Of a stretch of 64,000 nucleotides of DNA, positions 42,701-57,800 are shown piece by piece; the first letter of the stretch is position 1; every line of letters starts with the position of its first letter. Under the pieces are notes generated by a model. The model was given only the letters and a program-made list of their open reading frames with translations, was not told the origin of the DNA and did not search any database. Both the position numbers and the translations under genes were made by a program. Source of the DNA: Aulostomus chinensis (lineage: Eukaryota > Chordata > Actinopteri > Syngnathiformes > Aulostomidae); contig JBBMOA010000014.1 in assembly GCA_037954235.1 (NCBI GenBank), positions 18,510,273-18,574,272 on the forward strand. Reading direction: 5' to 3'.

Positions 42701-45222
42701 AAATTGGTTCAGAGCTCCCAAAAATATGAAAAAGATAAACGACAAGCGGCAGAAGGATTTCTTTCGCTTCTGCTTGTGTATGTATCACATTTTCATATAT
42801 TGCCGTTCACCCACGGGCTTACCTTTCTACGCACCTGTTGCTCTTTGGCCGAGTGGATCTTGACATGTTTGCGCAGCGAGCTGGGATCTGTGTATCGCTT
42901 GGTACAGCCAGGGATCTGACATGCATATGGTTTCTATGAGCAGAGAGAAAGAAACTCACATCAAGTTTTAGAACAAACAAACACTTGACTGTGAGCGGGA
43001 CAGAGTCGGGAAAAAAGCGGGGTAGCTATAAAGAAGACACCACAGAAACTGAAAAAAAATTCAGGAGTATAAATTGAAATGTGTTGAAGTAAAGGCAAGG
43101 TTGAGGTCCTACCTTTCAGCTGAGAAAGGCACAGAATTTGATGAAAGAGCAAGAGGGGAAAAGCATGGAAAGAAGAGACAATTGATCAATTGTAAAATAA
43201 TTGAAGGGTTTTTGTTTAGTCTGTGGAAATGAAACCTCACCAACATCATCAAACTGCAGAACTAATATAAATACTAAGATGCGCCTGAAATACTACTACA
43301 GTGTTGTACTAAATATTTCATACATATCCATGCATCTATTGACAGTAGGGGGAAGTAGGTAAAGTAAATCGTCTGTGCGGTCATGGAGTTTCCTCATCAT
43401 TTCACTGCAAATATAGCATGTAGCTTGCTGATTGAGGTATTTTCCCCTCACGGCCATTTTTTTTTCATCCTCAGGAATATAAGGTGGCCATTAAAGTGTA
43501 AGGTGATACAGGTCTTTATTAGCTCTGCCTCTATGCCTCAACCTTCTCTGTAAATAAGCCATTGTTATTCCAAGGCACTTACAGTGCCACTCATCTCCGC
43601 CATGTTTGTTTTCCTGAGCAACGCACCCAATACGGCGCAGAGCCTTGAGTAACAAAATCAAGCATGACTTCTGTGTAGAATAAATATCATTAAAGCTTGA
43701 AAATGATTTTCCCTCAAAGTGTTTTTGGCAGAACCAGCAGCTGGGCAGGCACAGCGAAGGCCTTAGCAGGGTGTTAATGTGAAGCCATAAGCATCTTGGT
43801 CCCAGATTAGCTGTATCGTTTGTCCTACTGCGGAAAGAGTGGGTGGTGGAAGAAAATCATTGACTGATAGAATAACAGTCCACATTCAAAATTCTACTTA
43901 GGTTAAAAACTGACTGATTACATACGTGGCCTGCCAACACATGAACACACATCAGGAAAATATACTGGAAATATAAATATCATAGAAAAAAAATGATGCT
44001 GAAAATATGTCTTTCCAGTTCGAGTTTGTAGCGCTGTATAATCAGCTTCAGAGAAAGTAAGAGGAGGAGCTGAGCTAATGTTTCTTTATCTGCATTTAGA
44101 GTCAAATGACAGCTCGTGAGATGACTGTGAACCCCTCCTGAGAATAATTTAGAATTCTGGCGTATATAAACCAAATCAAATTCACTGAATTTGACTGGAT
44201 ACCAATTTACAGCAGCTGCGCAGAAACAATTCCCTTTAATTTGGATTAACACTAATTTAATCAATTAATTACATTAAAGCAAATTGAGTTTATCAGGCAG
44301 ACTCTTTCAAAGAACTAATCAGATATCATGTTATAGCTTGCCAGACATACAAGTCTGGTACTAAATCTCAAACATATATTTATCATTAGATGGAGCTTTA
44401 TTTAGAAAGTTGATGTTACTTTCGAATGTGGAGCAGAAACCTCAGTTGAACTCATTTGACCATATTAACTTATTAGTTGTCTTGGCATGCAAGCCATGAT
44501 AAAGTGAAGTTTTGGTGGGGTTACTGAGACATGACGAGTTGCAGTGATGGCTGACTCAACCTTTCCTCCCTTTTACACAGGTCAGAGAAACAGGCAAAGC
44601 TCTGTCTCAACTCAACAGCCCCAGTCCAAGTCTGTTACGGGCCAGGCTGCGACTCGGCCTAATGGAACTGATCGTTTAATGATTTGTAGCGTGTCACTGC
44701 CTGTGGAGCAAAAATGCCACGCCACTCACTGACTGACAGTCCGACATTGTCAAGATCTGGGAGTAGACGCTGAAGTTTGGACTTGAGGCAGGGGTACAAT
44801 ATGAGAAAACATTCAGTTACCCCACGCATATGCATGTTATTCTATAAATACTATGTTTTCAGTAAAAACCCTCTTATTCTTGAATGAGTATGTTGGACAG
44901 GACAAACACACATCACAGTAAGTGTTCTTATGTTGCTGGCCACCCAGGCTATTTTAACTGTTGGCCCAAGACAGGTTTAACATTAATCTACCCCGGTGAA
45001 ACATTAAGAGAGAAGACAGAATAGAGACTTAGTTTCTGACCGTGTCCAGGTGAGTGCGTTGATGCTTGGCCCGGTCGCTTGAGTTGCTGAAAGCTTTCTG
45101 GCAGCCGGGGTGCTGACATAGGTACGGTTTCTCTCCTGTGTGGCTCCTAAGGTGGATCTTCAGGTTCTCCAGACGGGAAAATGCTTTATTGCAGCCCTCG
45201 AACTGTGAAGGATGACACACAC

Positions 45223-45286
<64 letters not shown>

Positions 45287-46483
45287 TATATATATGAAAC
45301 AAAATGATGTATATAACATACAGAAAGAAAAACACTCAAGTTTCCACAGCACAACATAAGGTAATAAACATACCCACATGCAACCACACATGCTATTTAC
45401 ACCACATATGCATGCGGTAAAATGAGACAACTTGAAAACGTTCCCTGGCTCTTGAGTTTGGCAGCACTTTTTATCAAATACATGTCCACTTGAAAAACAG
45501 CGACATACACCTGATGCTACGCTAAGCTGTAGGGGAAACTGGAGCATGCTACACAGCAGCAGTTAATGGGTTGTAATGCATATCATGAGATAAGTGCATA
45601 TGGCACAGTAGACTGACAAGTGCCAGTGACAGTAAACAAGCTCATATCCGATCCAGCTTACCCCCCATTTGATCCAAACCACTCAGCCAACGAACACCAC
45701 AGATTTGTTAACACATGAATGATTCACAGCGCTTCTCACATGTCCGTTACTGCTCTTGAGTAGAAAAAATCCCTCAAAAGCCTGGTGGATGAGGTTCCTG
45801 CTGTCATGACCTGACAAAGTGTATGGGTGTATGGGAAGCGCAGTTCAATGTTACTTATATCCACCAATCCCACTTAAGTATTCCAGACTTAAATGACATA
45901 GGCTGCTGGTGTCAGGGGTCTTTCTCTGGACTTCCTCATCCTTGCTGTCCCATCTGAGAAGTAAATAGACTAAATAAAGTCGTAGGTGTACGGGTGACGG
46001 TGGAAACACAAAGAGGAGTTTTTGGGGAAGCATGGAAAAGCTCAAATACAAATGATTTATAGCAGTGAAATAAAATCAAGAAATAATATCTAGGATTTGA
46101 TTTCCCTATGAAATCATGAAACAACAATTGTTATTATGTGTGACAGACGCTGAACGGAGGGCCCTCCTCTCTAGTTGAAACAGATCAATAACAGATTCCC
46201 AACATCTTAAAATCTATCTCTTCAACACCCAAAGTACAAACAGAATTTCACCCATTGTAGCCTGACCTTTAGCGAAGGGCTGCATGTAACAGATCAGTTA
46301 ACAGCTAAGGAGAGAGTGACACCATTCTTCTAATGGGCCTCCAGCTTCATTTGGGCTCAGTGCTCATCCCTGGTCTCCTTCACTCACTCACACAGTACAG
46401 GCCCAGCCTTCTATTCACTCAGGCTCCATTTAATACAGACGAAACCTAAGCCAGTCACGTTAGAGCCGTGTTGGGTGACCTGT

Positions 46484-46541
<58 letters not shown>

Positions 46542-49500
46542 CGTGTATGCATTTGTGTGTGCATGTATGTGTGTGCGTGCGTGCCAACTTGTAATGCAGA
46601 ACTCAGCAGGAGTTTTGCGCGACATTATAAGATCCTCTGACAAAAACCATATATGATTATTTTGATAGCGATCATTTAACAACAAGCTGTGCACTATAAA
46701 TGTACACAAAAATATAAGGATGAATTCTAGCTCAAGCTTGGCCATGTTAGTATGCATGATGAGGAACATGTAAAGCAGTTGACACAACTTCACAAATGCA
46801 TCAGTATTTAGAAATTAATTGAAAAAAGCCTGTATTAACATTGCTGCAAAGTAATTCCTTTGTTATTTTTATGCAATTAGGATTTAAATGCATTTTAATA
46901 CGAAGTAATTCCTCAAAATGCATACATGATTAATATGGACACACACACGTGGAAGTAACCTTACGTCACACAGTGGAAACAAGTCATTTAGGAGTCCTGC
47001 CAATCAAATTTGTCGAATGGAAATGAGCAAGTCGGTGAGGGTGGGAAAGTTTCATAAAAATTCCAGCACAGAGGAACATCCGACCCTGCCATACCAGCCA
47101 TGACAGACACGGTCTAAATACTAAAATATGGCGCCGAGCATTTGAGTTTGGAAAACAAACACTACTATTATTGACATGTCAAATGTGTGTATTTATGGAT
47201 AAGGGAATAATCACTCTTTCATTGCTTTCTTTTCCGCAATACAAATTTGAAGCTAAATTATAGTTGTAGGGGTCCGTAGAGGAAACTGTGTTAATCATGT
47301 AGAGCATAGTATTACTCTGGACTAGCAGAGAGAAGCGGCTGAGTATGAGATTTTCCTGCCGGCTGGGAAACCGATAGTCAATGCCACCTCCAGGTATAAA
47401 ACTCTGGGTAATGTAGAAATTTTATGCTATGGTAAGATGTTTTAGTGCGACTAATTTGAGGGTTAAACAACTTCTTTCAGCGAGTTCAGAAACTGTTCAA
47501 AACCTAATTCATTTTGGATATTTGAGCCGTTTGGAGCTGTTCAGTTAAATCTCTTGTTATTGAGGGATAGAAAAGTGTTTTTACAATGTTGATGTAGACA
47601 TTTTTTTTTTGGTCCTTTTTCATGTTTTATGCTTAATTCTTACTGGACTGAGCAACGATAATAATTGTAAAGGTTTACGAAAATAAAACATACATGTCCT
47701 CTATATGCTCTACAAACAGTTTAAAAACAATTGGACTAAAATTCTAACTACTGCAAGAAAGTAACAGTGGCTTCTAACATAGAATTGATCTTTACCTTTG
47801 ATGTTATCTATGAAAACAGTTTAGACAGCTCTAATCACATTAATTGCTTTAAACATGTTTAGTTTTCCTCTCTGAAACCTCCATCTAAGGTAAACTGTCA
47901 GATAGGACGAGGGGGAGAGGCACTCCATCTCACTCTTGAGTGGGGGCTTCAGTAGCTTGGTAAACATTGAGGATGACAGCGGGGTCTTGACATGGCTGAA
48001 GGGGACGAGAAAGCGGGTTGAGAAGGTGGACAGGCAGCTGATCACAACAGACAGATTATGGGCCAAGCATGCGGGCTGGTGGAGGTGCAAGTCCGCCTGA
48101 GGCCTTCATGGGAAATGACTCCTGACTGGCAGGGAGAAGACCAAACAGTGTCGTGGCTAAAAGGCAGCAGTGTGCAGCTCTCCACACATGCAGCGGCTCA
48201 TTAGCAACCTGCAGGAGTTGCGCATGATGGGAACAAACCAGCCGTTATGGAGGGGCGTTTGGAGAAAATATGGCTGCTTCTGCTGACATGTGGAACAGAA
48301 ATTTGATTAAAAGCCTTTACAAATGGTGTAAGAAGACAGATGAAGGGTCGAGGTAAGGTAGAGGTTTCTCCCTGTGGAAAATTTCTTTATTGTGATCGTC
48401 GCTGCCAAGGTCATCACCTACCGGAGCCATTTTTTCCCCAAGATTAAACTCCAGGATTTTCTCTGACACAACAGATGCGAGGACATCTCCCTCACCACTA
48501 ACAGTGTAGCTCCACAGCTTGGGGGAGTAATTGTGGAGCAGGATTCTGACTAATGATTTGAAGAGGGAATTAAAATGTTTGACTGCTAACTAGCAGGAAA
48601 TTCACAATTACTCTTGTTTAGAGGGCTATAAAAGAAAAAAGCTCCTAAAACCGAACAACCACTACTGACTTTCCGCTGTGACTAGCTGTACCTGATACAT
48701 CAGTCTCCTCTGCTTCTTAGCCTGACAGACACGATGAAAGGCTGAGTTTTGGTGTAAAAATACAAACAACCTGCAGCCAAATAAAACATGTTATAAAGTG
48801 CCAAAGCTCAAAAGCAGCCTGTATAACTTTATAAGTATGAAAGTAGAGGTCGGTGGAAGGAGTTGGTTTATCACAAGGTGTCTTTCTCTGCCCTGACCAA
48901 CGAGGAAAACCGCCAACACTTCAGGATCTGTTCGGAGGGAACGCTGCAGAGTGGAGAGCTGCGGATGGAAGGAACATGTGCATTTAATCTGCTTGCTTCC
49001 AAATGCCCTGTGGCAACCACAGCAAAGAGCAGAAAAACATAAATGGATGAAATTATATCCATATGATTCAATGAGACAGCTAAGGAGAGGCAGGTTTCTC
49101 ATGCACTTCATCAGGATACAAAATTAAACACAGCTTGGCTAAAACATTCATATTACATAGTTTACACATATCATTTCCACTGTGAAGCGGGACCCTTTTA
49201 GCAGCCAACCTCATCTGTTGTGAATAGGGCTTTAATTTGAGTGAAAGATAGCATTGGATTTCTTCAAAAATCTTTTTTCACAGAGCAGGATAGACAAATT
49301 CACGCATACTTGCTTTGTTTTTCCTTGACACATCTTTTCTACTTCACTTGGAAAGCTTTGATTTATGAATGGGGAGATATGAGTGCACTCAGCAAATGTC
49401 TGAATGCATGGGAGTGTTGTCCAGATGCGAATTAACAAGTAAACAGAGTGAGGGCTCAGCCGATAAATTGGTGAGAGGAAGTACCCATGTAAATGACTAA

Positions 49501-50747
49501 AGAAATTGTTCTTAACAGCCATTTTGCACTCATGCCTGGATAGTTTGGGGGCCAGACCAAATACTATGTGGATGGCACAACAGGAAGCATTTCTATGATG
49601 ACTAAATGAGCCTGCTCGCATAATGAGCCGACCCAGCTGTTCGGACTGTTTGCTGGAGATTGAGGAGGAAGAGCAGATGGATCTGAAGTGCTATTCCTGC
49701 GGTGGAGGCCTGGCACAGTACAAGTCTGGCTGCACAACAACACAGCGAGGCTTCATGGAAGCACTTAACCTGCTATGATTCAGAGGCCTCTGTTAAAATG
49801 TCTACCAGCTCTGCATCAGATTAGAGAGCTAAGATGTGATTTCCTCCAACCGAGCAGCCTGGGGTTTACCGGTTCACCAGGTTGAGGGAAAAGGGTCATG
49901 ATCTCAAAGAGAGGGAGAGGACTGATGAGGAAACAGATATGTCTCGTGTGTTATCATGCACTCGACCTACTTCTGAACTTGCTCTGGACAACGGCTAAGG
50001 GTGTCCACAACTCCTTTTCATTATGATATTCTTCTGTCCACGGGTAACAGTACAGTTCCCGCTGAAGAGGCCACCTCTAAAACATAAAAGGCCACATGTG
50101 TAATATCAGTGTTCAATAGGAGGGGTCTGACTGTTAAAGTAGTTAGAAAAGCACATCTTAAGCTCTTAAAGGTGACTTATTGTGCTCATTTCCAACTTTA
50201 TATTCTCTTTTTCTTTTCTTTTATTTACTGTAAATCTCCATATTGATGAGGTTCTTACGTAAGCCATACGTCTCACCTGCACGTAAAGAATATAAAATCA
50301 TAATTGCAACATTTCATGCGTGCAAAATAATTAATTCGCACCAAAAATGTTTTTTTTTTTGTAATCTTTCTGGCCTTTTTAATAAATCCTCTCACTTTCC
50401 CTGTATCTTTAAGGCCCCCCCCCCCCCCCCCCCCCCCATGAGCCTCTGATTGGCCAGCTTCCCGAAGCCTGCTGGGGGGCAGCATTCTCAAGCTTGTGAG
50501 CCTGCTGTGGCTGGAGCACATGACTGTATCAAAGCATACGTCATGTGCTGTCATCGGCTCATCAGGATTGAGGTAGGAAAAAAAAACATGAGTAACCGCG
50601 TGTTCAGAGCTGTTTGAAGCCTGAGTTTTGGACTCACAGTGATAAATTTGACATTATATTAGATATAGTTACATATATGCAGTCCTGTTTAATGCCTTGG
50701 GCAGCTTAGTGAGATTAACACAAACAGTCATACAAACACACACACAA

Positions 50748-50790
<43 letters not shown>

Positions 50791-53700
50791 TATATGTAAT
50801 GGCTCTATATCTTTAATGTAGGTTTTTTATTATTCAAACACTTAAAACATAAGTGAATGTAAAAATGTTCTTTTAAGAATTATCATTATCACTATCATGT
50901 GCAGTATTTCTAAAATAATCTGCAACAATCAGCTGGTGTTTTCAGGAGTAAATTTGTTTTTGGAGAAAACGTCCCATTCAGTACATCCAGCATTTAGATC
51001 TTCTTCTTTTTTTTCTTCTTTTTTTTTTGATAAGGCATTGACATTTTTGTTGTGTTTCGACAGTTTACAGGCAAACAAGAAGCAGTTACTCTAATCTAAT
51101 AGAACAGAAAAAAAAGTGATTCCTGAATCTCAATGCATTATATTTTAGGCATGAATAAAATCTGAAAAGGAGCGATGTGCTGGAAATCAATATGATTTTG
51201 CCTGGAATTTCAAGTATTCTGTTGTTGTTTTTTTAATTACTACATTTATCTTTTGTTTTATAACAAAGAGGATATTGAACTCTTATTCTATCATCTTTTT
51301 TAATTGGCTAAAATACTGTTGCCAGATTTGAGTGAATGTGAGGATGTTCAGTTGACACTTGGCTTATGCTATTTGTGTGACAGAAATGTTACTCTGTCCA
51401 ACAGAAAAACTGACCGTATAATTAAAAAAAAAATTTTGGTTTTGGATTTGGGTTACCATGAAAAATTAATATTTGTATTCAAAGCTAATTGCAGAGAAAG
51501 GGAATAATGCTGTTATGAATGCAGGCATAATGACCACTTGATATGAAGTTTGGCTGAGCCAACGCGCTCCGTGACGTCTCTTTTTAATGACAAACGAGCA
51601 ATGGCGCTTTGTCTTGTGACGGTTTGTTTATTCGTACAAGCAGTCCTACCCATTTATAAAGACTAATTAGAGTGCAATACAAAGCTTCCACCGCCACATT
51701 AGTAACCATCAAGGCATTAATTATGAACCCATTCACGAAATCTGAACCTGCCATTATAAAGCCAGACAGGGGGTTACGCAATGAAAATCCTAAACATGAT
51801 CTGTGTTCCGAGCCGGCGCCTGGACTGATGTTACTGGCAGTCAATGCAGGATCCTGTTTGACAGGCTCAGGAGCTACGGCGTCCTCTGACAATCTGTCCG
51901 GCACGTTTCACTCACACCTGCATGCATACTCTCTTACGCTTTCTCTGGCTGTCTCTCACTCTTCTGTCTCTTACCCCCTTCTGGCAAAAAGCTTCTCTGT
52001 CTGTCCAGCCAGCTACCATAGTGTGCTATACAGCTCAGTATGTTCAATGACTTTTTCCTGGTTTTTTTTTTTATTTATTTTTTTATTTTATTGGTGCTAT
52101 TGATGCAAATTCAGCAACAGCAACTTAAAACAAAAACAATATATGCATATTTGTCGCACTGCATTTTCATTCAAACCCACAAGAATTTAACGCGATGACG
52201 GTCTAGTTCTGTCTTTGTCTGTTTCTAATCCATTTTAACCTGCCTTGTCAACTTCTACTATGATGTAAAAAAAAAAAAAGTGTGAAAATTGTCCAACAAA
52301 AAAAAAGAAAATGTGTCATATTAGTCCCTGAAATGTAACATGTCTTGTGACTGTATTTCATTTTGTGGCGGGTGGTAATGGAGAAATTGGCTTCTTCGGG
52401 CATTGCCACAGCTCTGGAAAGATGCCCCAGCTCTGACATCAAACCCTGACATTAACCATTCACGCTCTCAGGAGAAAAAAATACAACACTAAACCACAGC
52501 ATATATAAAGAAAGCCAAAGAACATCGCCAGTAGCTATTTTCTAACACAGTGGAAGTGTATTCTAACAGATTTTTGCTTCAGTGAGAAAATATTTTATGC
52601 TGCAATCCATTTTCAACTTCATGCTAAGACGACTTTTCTTGTCGTGACACACTTGTGATTCCAGCGGATAAAGTAGATGTTTTTCCCAATGTTGTCGCTT
52701 CTTGAGAGACAACTGGACAAAATGAACACCGAGGTTGAAGTCGTAGTGCTCCTGAGTGCTCGAAAGAAATAAAAGGCACAGAAGACAAGAGTTGACACAG
52801 CTGTCTGAAGGTTCACGCCTATAATAGCATGTGCTGGCAGACATTATTCTGACGTGACAACAAATAAACATTGCAGAAGCCCAGCCAGTTGCCAAGCCAA
52901 ATGCTTCAGTGCCAGAAGCACTATAGTACCCAGACCGAAAACATGCCAGCAAAATTAAACAATAGGTCAACATGGCACTGCGATCAGCACCAGCGCTAGG
53001 ACTCGTGCAGGGCGAAGGGGAAGAGTGTGTTTATGCAAACTTCTGGACAGACACCAGACCACAAAAAAACCTTGTGAGTAAAATAACAGCTGCCCAAGAA
53101 ATGTGGTGCAAACTGAGATGCCACGATGCCCCCAGATTGGTTCCTTCATCAACGTGCCATGGTTCTGTTCTTTTTAGGTCCCTGCGGGTTTTCGTGGGTC
53201 CATTTTCCAGTCATGCGGATACGGCTGGTTGCAATATATCAGAGTGCATTAGACATCCAGTGTATCAAGTCCAATCAGGATTCAGATGTTCACATCAAAC
53301 ACATCAGCATTCATTCACATTTCAATAAATCAATTCCTGAAATTTTAGTGGTCTACAGTTTTTTTCATATTCAATTATTCAATCTCACTAATATCTATTT
53401 GCCTGCTATTTTATAGGAGAACACATTAATCTGACTAAAAATCCCTTTTCATTCTTGTGCAATTACAAAGGCCCAAGCAACCCGCTGCTGGCACGTATCT
53501 CCAGCTCCCACCATTCACTGGTATTTTTCAGTAAATGTATTCTTATATATGGAATATTTCCTTCAGGTTTTTCATCAGATGTGTGTTTATGTTAACCGTA
53601 ATAACAAGCTTTGCCAGACAGATTGCAGGCAAATTATAATGCAACAGTTTCCCGACGCACAGGATATTTATTTGCTTTCCAATAATGCTTGGCAAAAGCA

Positions 53701-54783
53701 ACATTTCTTGGCTTTATTTTGCTGAAAAAAATTAAATCTTAATGCTTTTGATAGTGACGTGTTGTTTGTGACAAGGATGCATCTAAATAACAGTTGCTAT
53801 GTGACACAGTGTGACGGCTTTTACGAGAAGCTGGAGGAACACAGCAAAACAAAATCATGTGCTCTGACTCAAAGATTCCTTCCTGTGATTCTGTCCCAAT
53901 AACTTCTGGTTCTAAACCCCACGTAAACCCTTTTACATCAATGTTAAAACGAAAAGCTGAACACACCGAATGTGAAACACATGTTTTAGCAGTGAACATA
54001 AAAGGAGAGAGGCTTGTTTTTGGACACAGAGATCATTGTGGTGTAAATCTATAAGAGGTAATTCCCACTTTTACTATCAGTCTCTGTACTTCTGTGTCTA
54101 TCAGGGGAATATGAAATTGAATCAGTGTTTATATTCTGTCCTTAGATGTCCCAATGAGAGGATTTTTTTGTGAAGTTTCTTTCTCATTTTCAGTCTGAAC
54201 AGCCTTGGTAGATGTGCTGTTTAACGCCACGATCCGCACCTCTCAATATCCAACCCTGATATTTTAATTTGCTTTCTCCTTCACTCTCTCTCGTTTGAAA
54301 ACACACGACGATGTCATCACAGACAAAATGTCAGCTTGTTAGCATTTGTCAGCCCGTAACTTGAGTATCTTTGCCAGCGTTTCCAAAAAAAAAAAAAGCT
54401 TTTAAATATGCATTCAATGCATACCAAATGACTTGTCATTGCCCATGATGCATTCTGGGCAAAAATGTAGTTTTTAGGATGACATCAGCAGGATTGAAAT
54501 GCCTGCCTGGTTCTGTTTCTCCTGGCCTTCATTCCTTCGCTTAAACACTCAAATTAAAGACGGCACCCTAACCACAGAACACCACAGCGCATAATTTCAA
54601 CTTGACACTCTAAACATAAACATGTCTCTTGCTACATAATTCATCCATACATGGTGTTTATTTTGCACGATAGTGACTCAGTTTCTCATACTTATATATT
54701 ATCATTATTAGTTTTATATATATATATATATATATATATGTACATATATATGTATATATATATATATATGTACATATATATGT

Positions 54784-54817
<34 letters not shown>

Positions 54818-57800
54818 ACATACATATATGTATATATATAGGATAGATAGTATAGTCTGCTCTGGTGTAGTGCGGTGTGTGTCTGGTGGCACTGAGGCAA
54901 AAGTGGTCTCAGAGTGTATAAATGTCTATCTTGTTTGTTAAAGTTTGATGTTACTATGGATTTGGTTACTGCAATGTCAGCAAAAAAAATTTAACACAAA
55001 CATCTGCGTGTGAAAAACACACATTACACACACTAGACCTGTTCGGTGGTTGTGTTTTCGGAGTGGCTGCTGTGGCACAAATTGTGTATGGGCACAAAAC
55101 CAGAATTTGAATGTGGGTAGTAGGACAGGTTGGTAGGCTCAGAGGAGAAAGGACCTGTTATATTTTTTGCCTGGTAAAATGCCACAAATACACTACAACT
55201 ATAATTATCTGTACGGCAAAGACATAGTTCCGTACGCCTCCACAATGCACATGATCCATGACGGTTCACAACTAGAAAGACTACCTCTGAGTGCTAAAAA
55301 CAGGGAACTTTTTGATTCCAAAAATCCTCCCTCTCTGCTGCACAAACTGCAACAGCCCCTTGAACATGACTGAGACCCCCAAACACACCCCAGCTTCATA
55401 TCTCCAATGTATTAGTAAACTGATCTGGCTCAGTGGAGAGGCTAAATTGATTCAAGTTTTGGATGGGACACAATGATGACACAATCTTTGTGCAATTTAG
55501 AACAAGCCATAGCCCTGAGTCTTCAGGTTTCAGATACAAGGCCGTGATTAAATGTTGGGGAAATAAGGAAACTCTAAATATTGCATTCCAGACAAATGCA
55601 ATTAGTGTATCACGTAGTAAATCCTGCACGCTTTGATACATGGTTACAGGGTTGAAAGCAAGGTAGCTTGTAGTTGTTTTGACCTTTTTTTTTAAGTTCA
55701 ATTGAGAATTGTACAATATTTTCAATAAATGCCCTTCCATTCATGATCATAAGCTTTGTACGAGCACACTGTTCTGTCTTTGCTGTGACTTAATTTCAGC
55801 TCAATTCACGAGTTTAACAAACACACGCACATGTTTTTCTGCAGCAAGTTGTGATTCATTTTTATAACCAAACTGAAAAAGCAGTTCGACCGCAGCTACG
55901 AAAACCTGTCCTACCTTTGCATTGACATGAGAAAAGCATATTTCTGTGAATGATGAAAGAGGTGCACGAGGTCAACCAAAATTCTTTATTTTTTTCTATT
56001 TTTGAAACCTGATAAAGAAGGGGAGGAAAAATATGTTGCTTTCAAAAATGTAGAACTTGATCCAAGTGTGAGTAGTTCATCTATTTCTGTTGTGCTTCAA
56101 CCATCAACACCACACTCGTAAACTCTACGAGAACTTGTTTACTGAGCTTTTGAGAATACATCTTGGCAGGTTTAGTCACTGTGTGGGTGAAACTTGTTTA
56201 AATTAGCATGGAATTAGGACACATTTTTTTGAGTTACTGTTAGTTGTGACTCCCCCAGGGATCAAAACAGAAGTTTTTCTTAGTTGAACAAACACTTAAT
56301 GAAATTGGAAACTATTGCAATCTACTGTTTTAAAAGTCTCAATTTAAAATAAAGGAGATTCTGAAATCATTTACATATTTTTTTCAATACCTTAAATAGC
56401 AGTAGCACATGGAATGTTACATCTATTCAGTTCCATGGAAACTGTCTATCATTGTCATCCTTAAGTACAGTAAACAGACCAAGTAGAAAGAAAAGCTGAA
56501 ACCTGACGACTACTTTAAGAAAGTAAAAGGTTTTAAATAAATTTCAGCAGATAAAACTGTAAGAGGATGGAACGGTGGTGCAGTGGTCAGCACTGTCGCC
56601 TCACAGCAAGAAGGTTCTGGGTTTGAGTCCCAGCTCCAGCACAGGATCTTTCTATGTGAGTCTCCATGTTCTCCCTGTTCCTGTGTGGGTTCTCTCTGGT
56701 ACTCCAGCTTCCTCCCACAGTCCAAAGACATCAAGAGAGGACGAGGCTGATTGATACTCTAAATTGACTGTAGGTGTGACTGTGAGTGTGAATGATTGTC
56801 TGTCTCTATGTGTTGGTCCTGTGATGGACTGGTGACCTGTCCAGGGTGAACCCCGCCTCTCGCACGTAGACGCTGGGATAGGCTCCACCCCCCCGCAACC
56901 CTTAATCAGGAGAAGCAGATGAAAATGGATGGATGGATGGAAAATCGGACGAAAACAAATCCTAGCACGCCTTAAATAGTCTGGTTGATGCCTGCGTTAA
57001 ACACTGAAAGAAGGAAAGACATGAATTTAAGGTCAAGGTCCTTGACTGATACTGAACATGGGCAGATAATGTGTGGGTGTTTCTTCTTCTTTAAGCAGAT
57101 ACGGGAGTAAAACCCTGTAAAATTAAATCCCTTTCATGATCACCAGACAGTATTTGATCAAAGAACAGGGATTTACTGATACCTTTTAGTTGGAAAGAAA
57201 ATTAAAAATTGCTCTGTTTGCTTTTTGGGGGGACGGAAGCTTGAAAAACTATTTTTATTTCAACATTTCTATTTTTAAAATTGTTTGATTATCAAATTGC
57301 ACAGATTTGAAGATGATCCCAATATCACACTGTTGCATCAATATTGAGGAAAAAATGACTACACTTACATAGATCAAAATATATCTCTAAAATAGGAAAT
57401 AGTCCATTTAGCCAATATGTTAAATACAGCGTATCTTAAAATAGTTTGTCGCTCAAGATGCATGTACTAGGTTGTTGCAGTGCATATGTAAGGAGCCTTG
57501 GGTGTATCAAAGCCTTAAATCCAGATCTAGATGATCGATAGTGGGAGACAGGACGAGAGATGGAGGTGGGGGGGGGGGGTGTTTAGAGGTCGGAGAGTAC
57601 TGGACTCCATTACCAGATTGACTGGGAAACTTTTCCTGCCCTGACATGAAGCTGGCCTGGCTCTCTCAACAAGGAAAACAAGCAAGATCCACATCCAGGG
57701 CTTTAATTTGTACGCCAAAACTTCAGTGGCTGAGCCCCTCCGCCAGCAGTTTCATCATATGAACATCACATATGGACAGTGTTGTGTTACTATTAGCATG

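Noticed and set aside
45029..45547. A 172-codon frame fusing a Val/Cys repeat to two zinc fingers
   Set aside because: Only 45041-45202 is exon; the upstream part is the TG microsatellite and intron read through in frame.
51672..52103. A 143-codon plus-strand open frame
   Set aside because: It has a low-complexity Phe/Leu end derived from T runs, no family resemblance, and lies over a likely non-coding conserved block.
55396..55740. A 114-codon minus-strand open frame in the large glis1 intron
   Set aside because: No motif or family could be recognised and there is no supporting exon structure.
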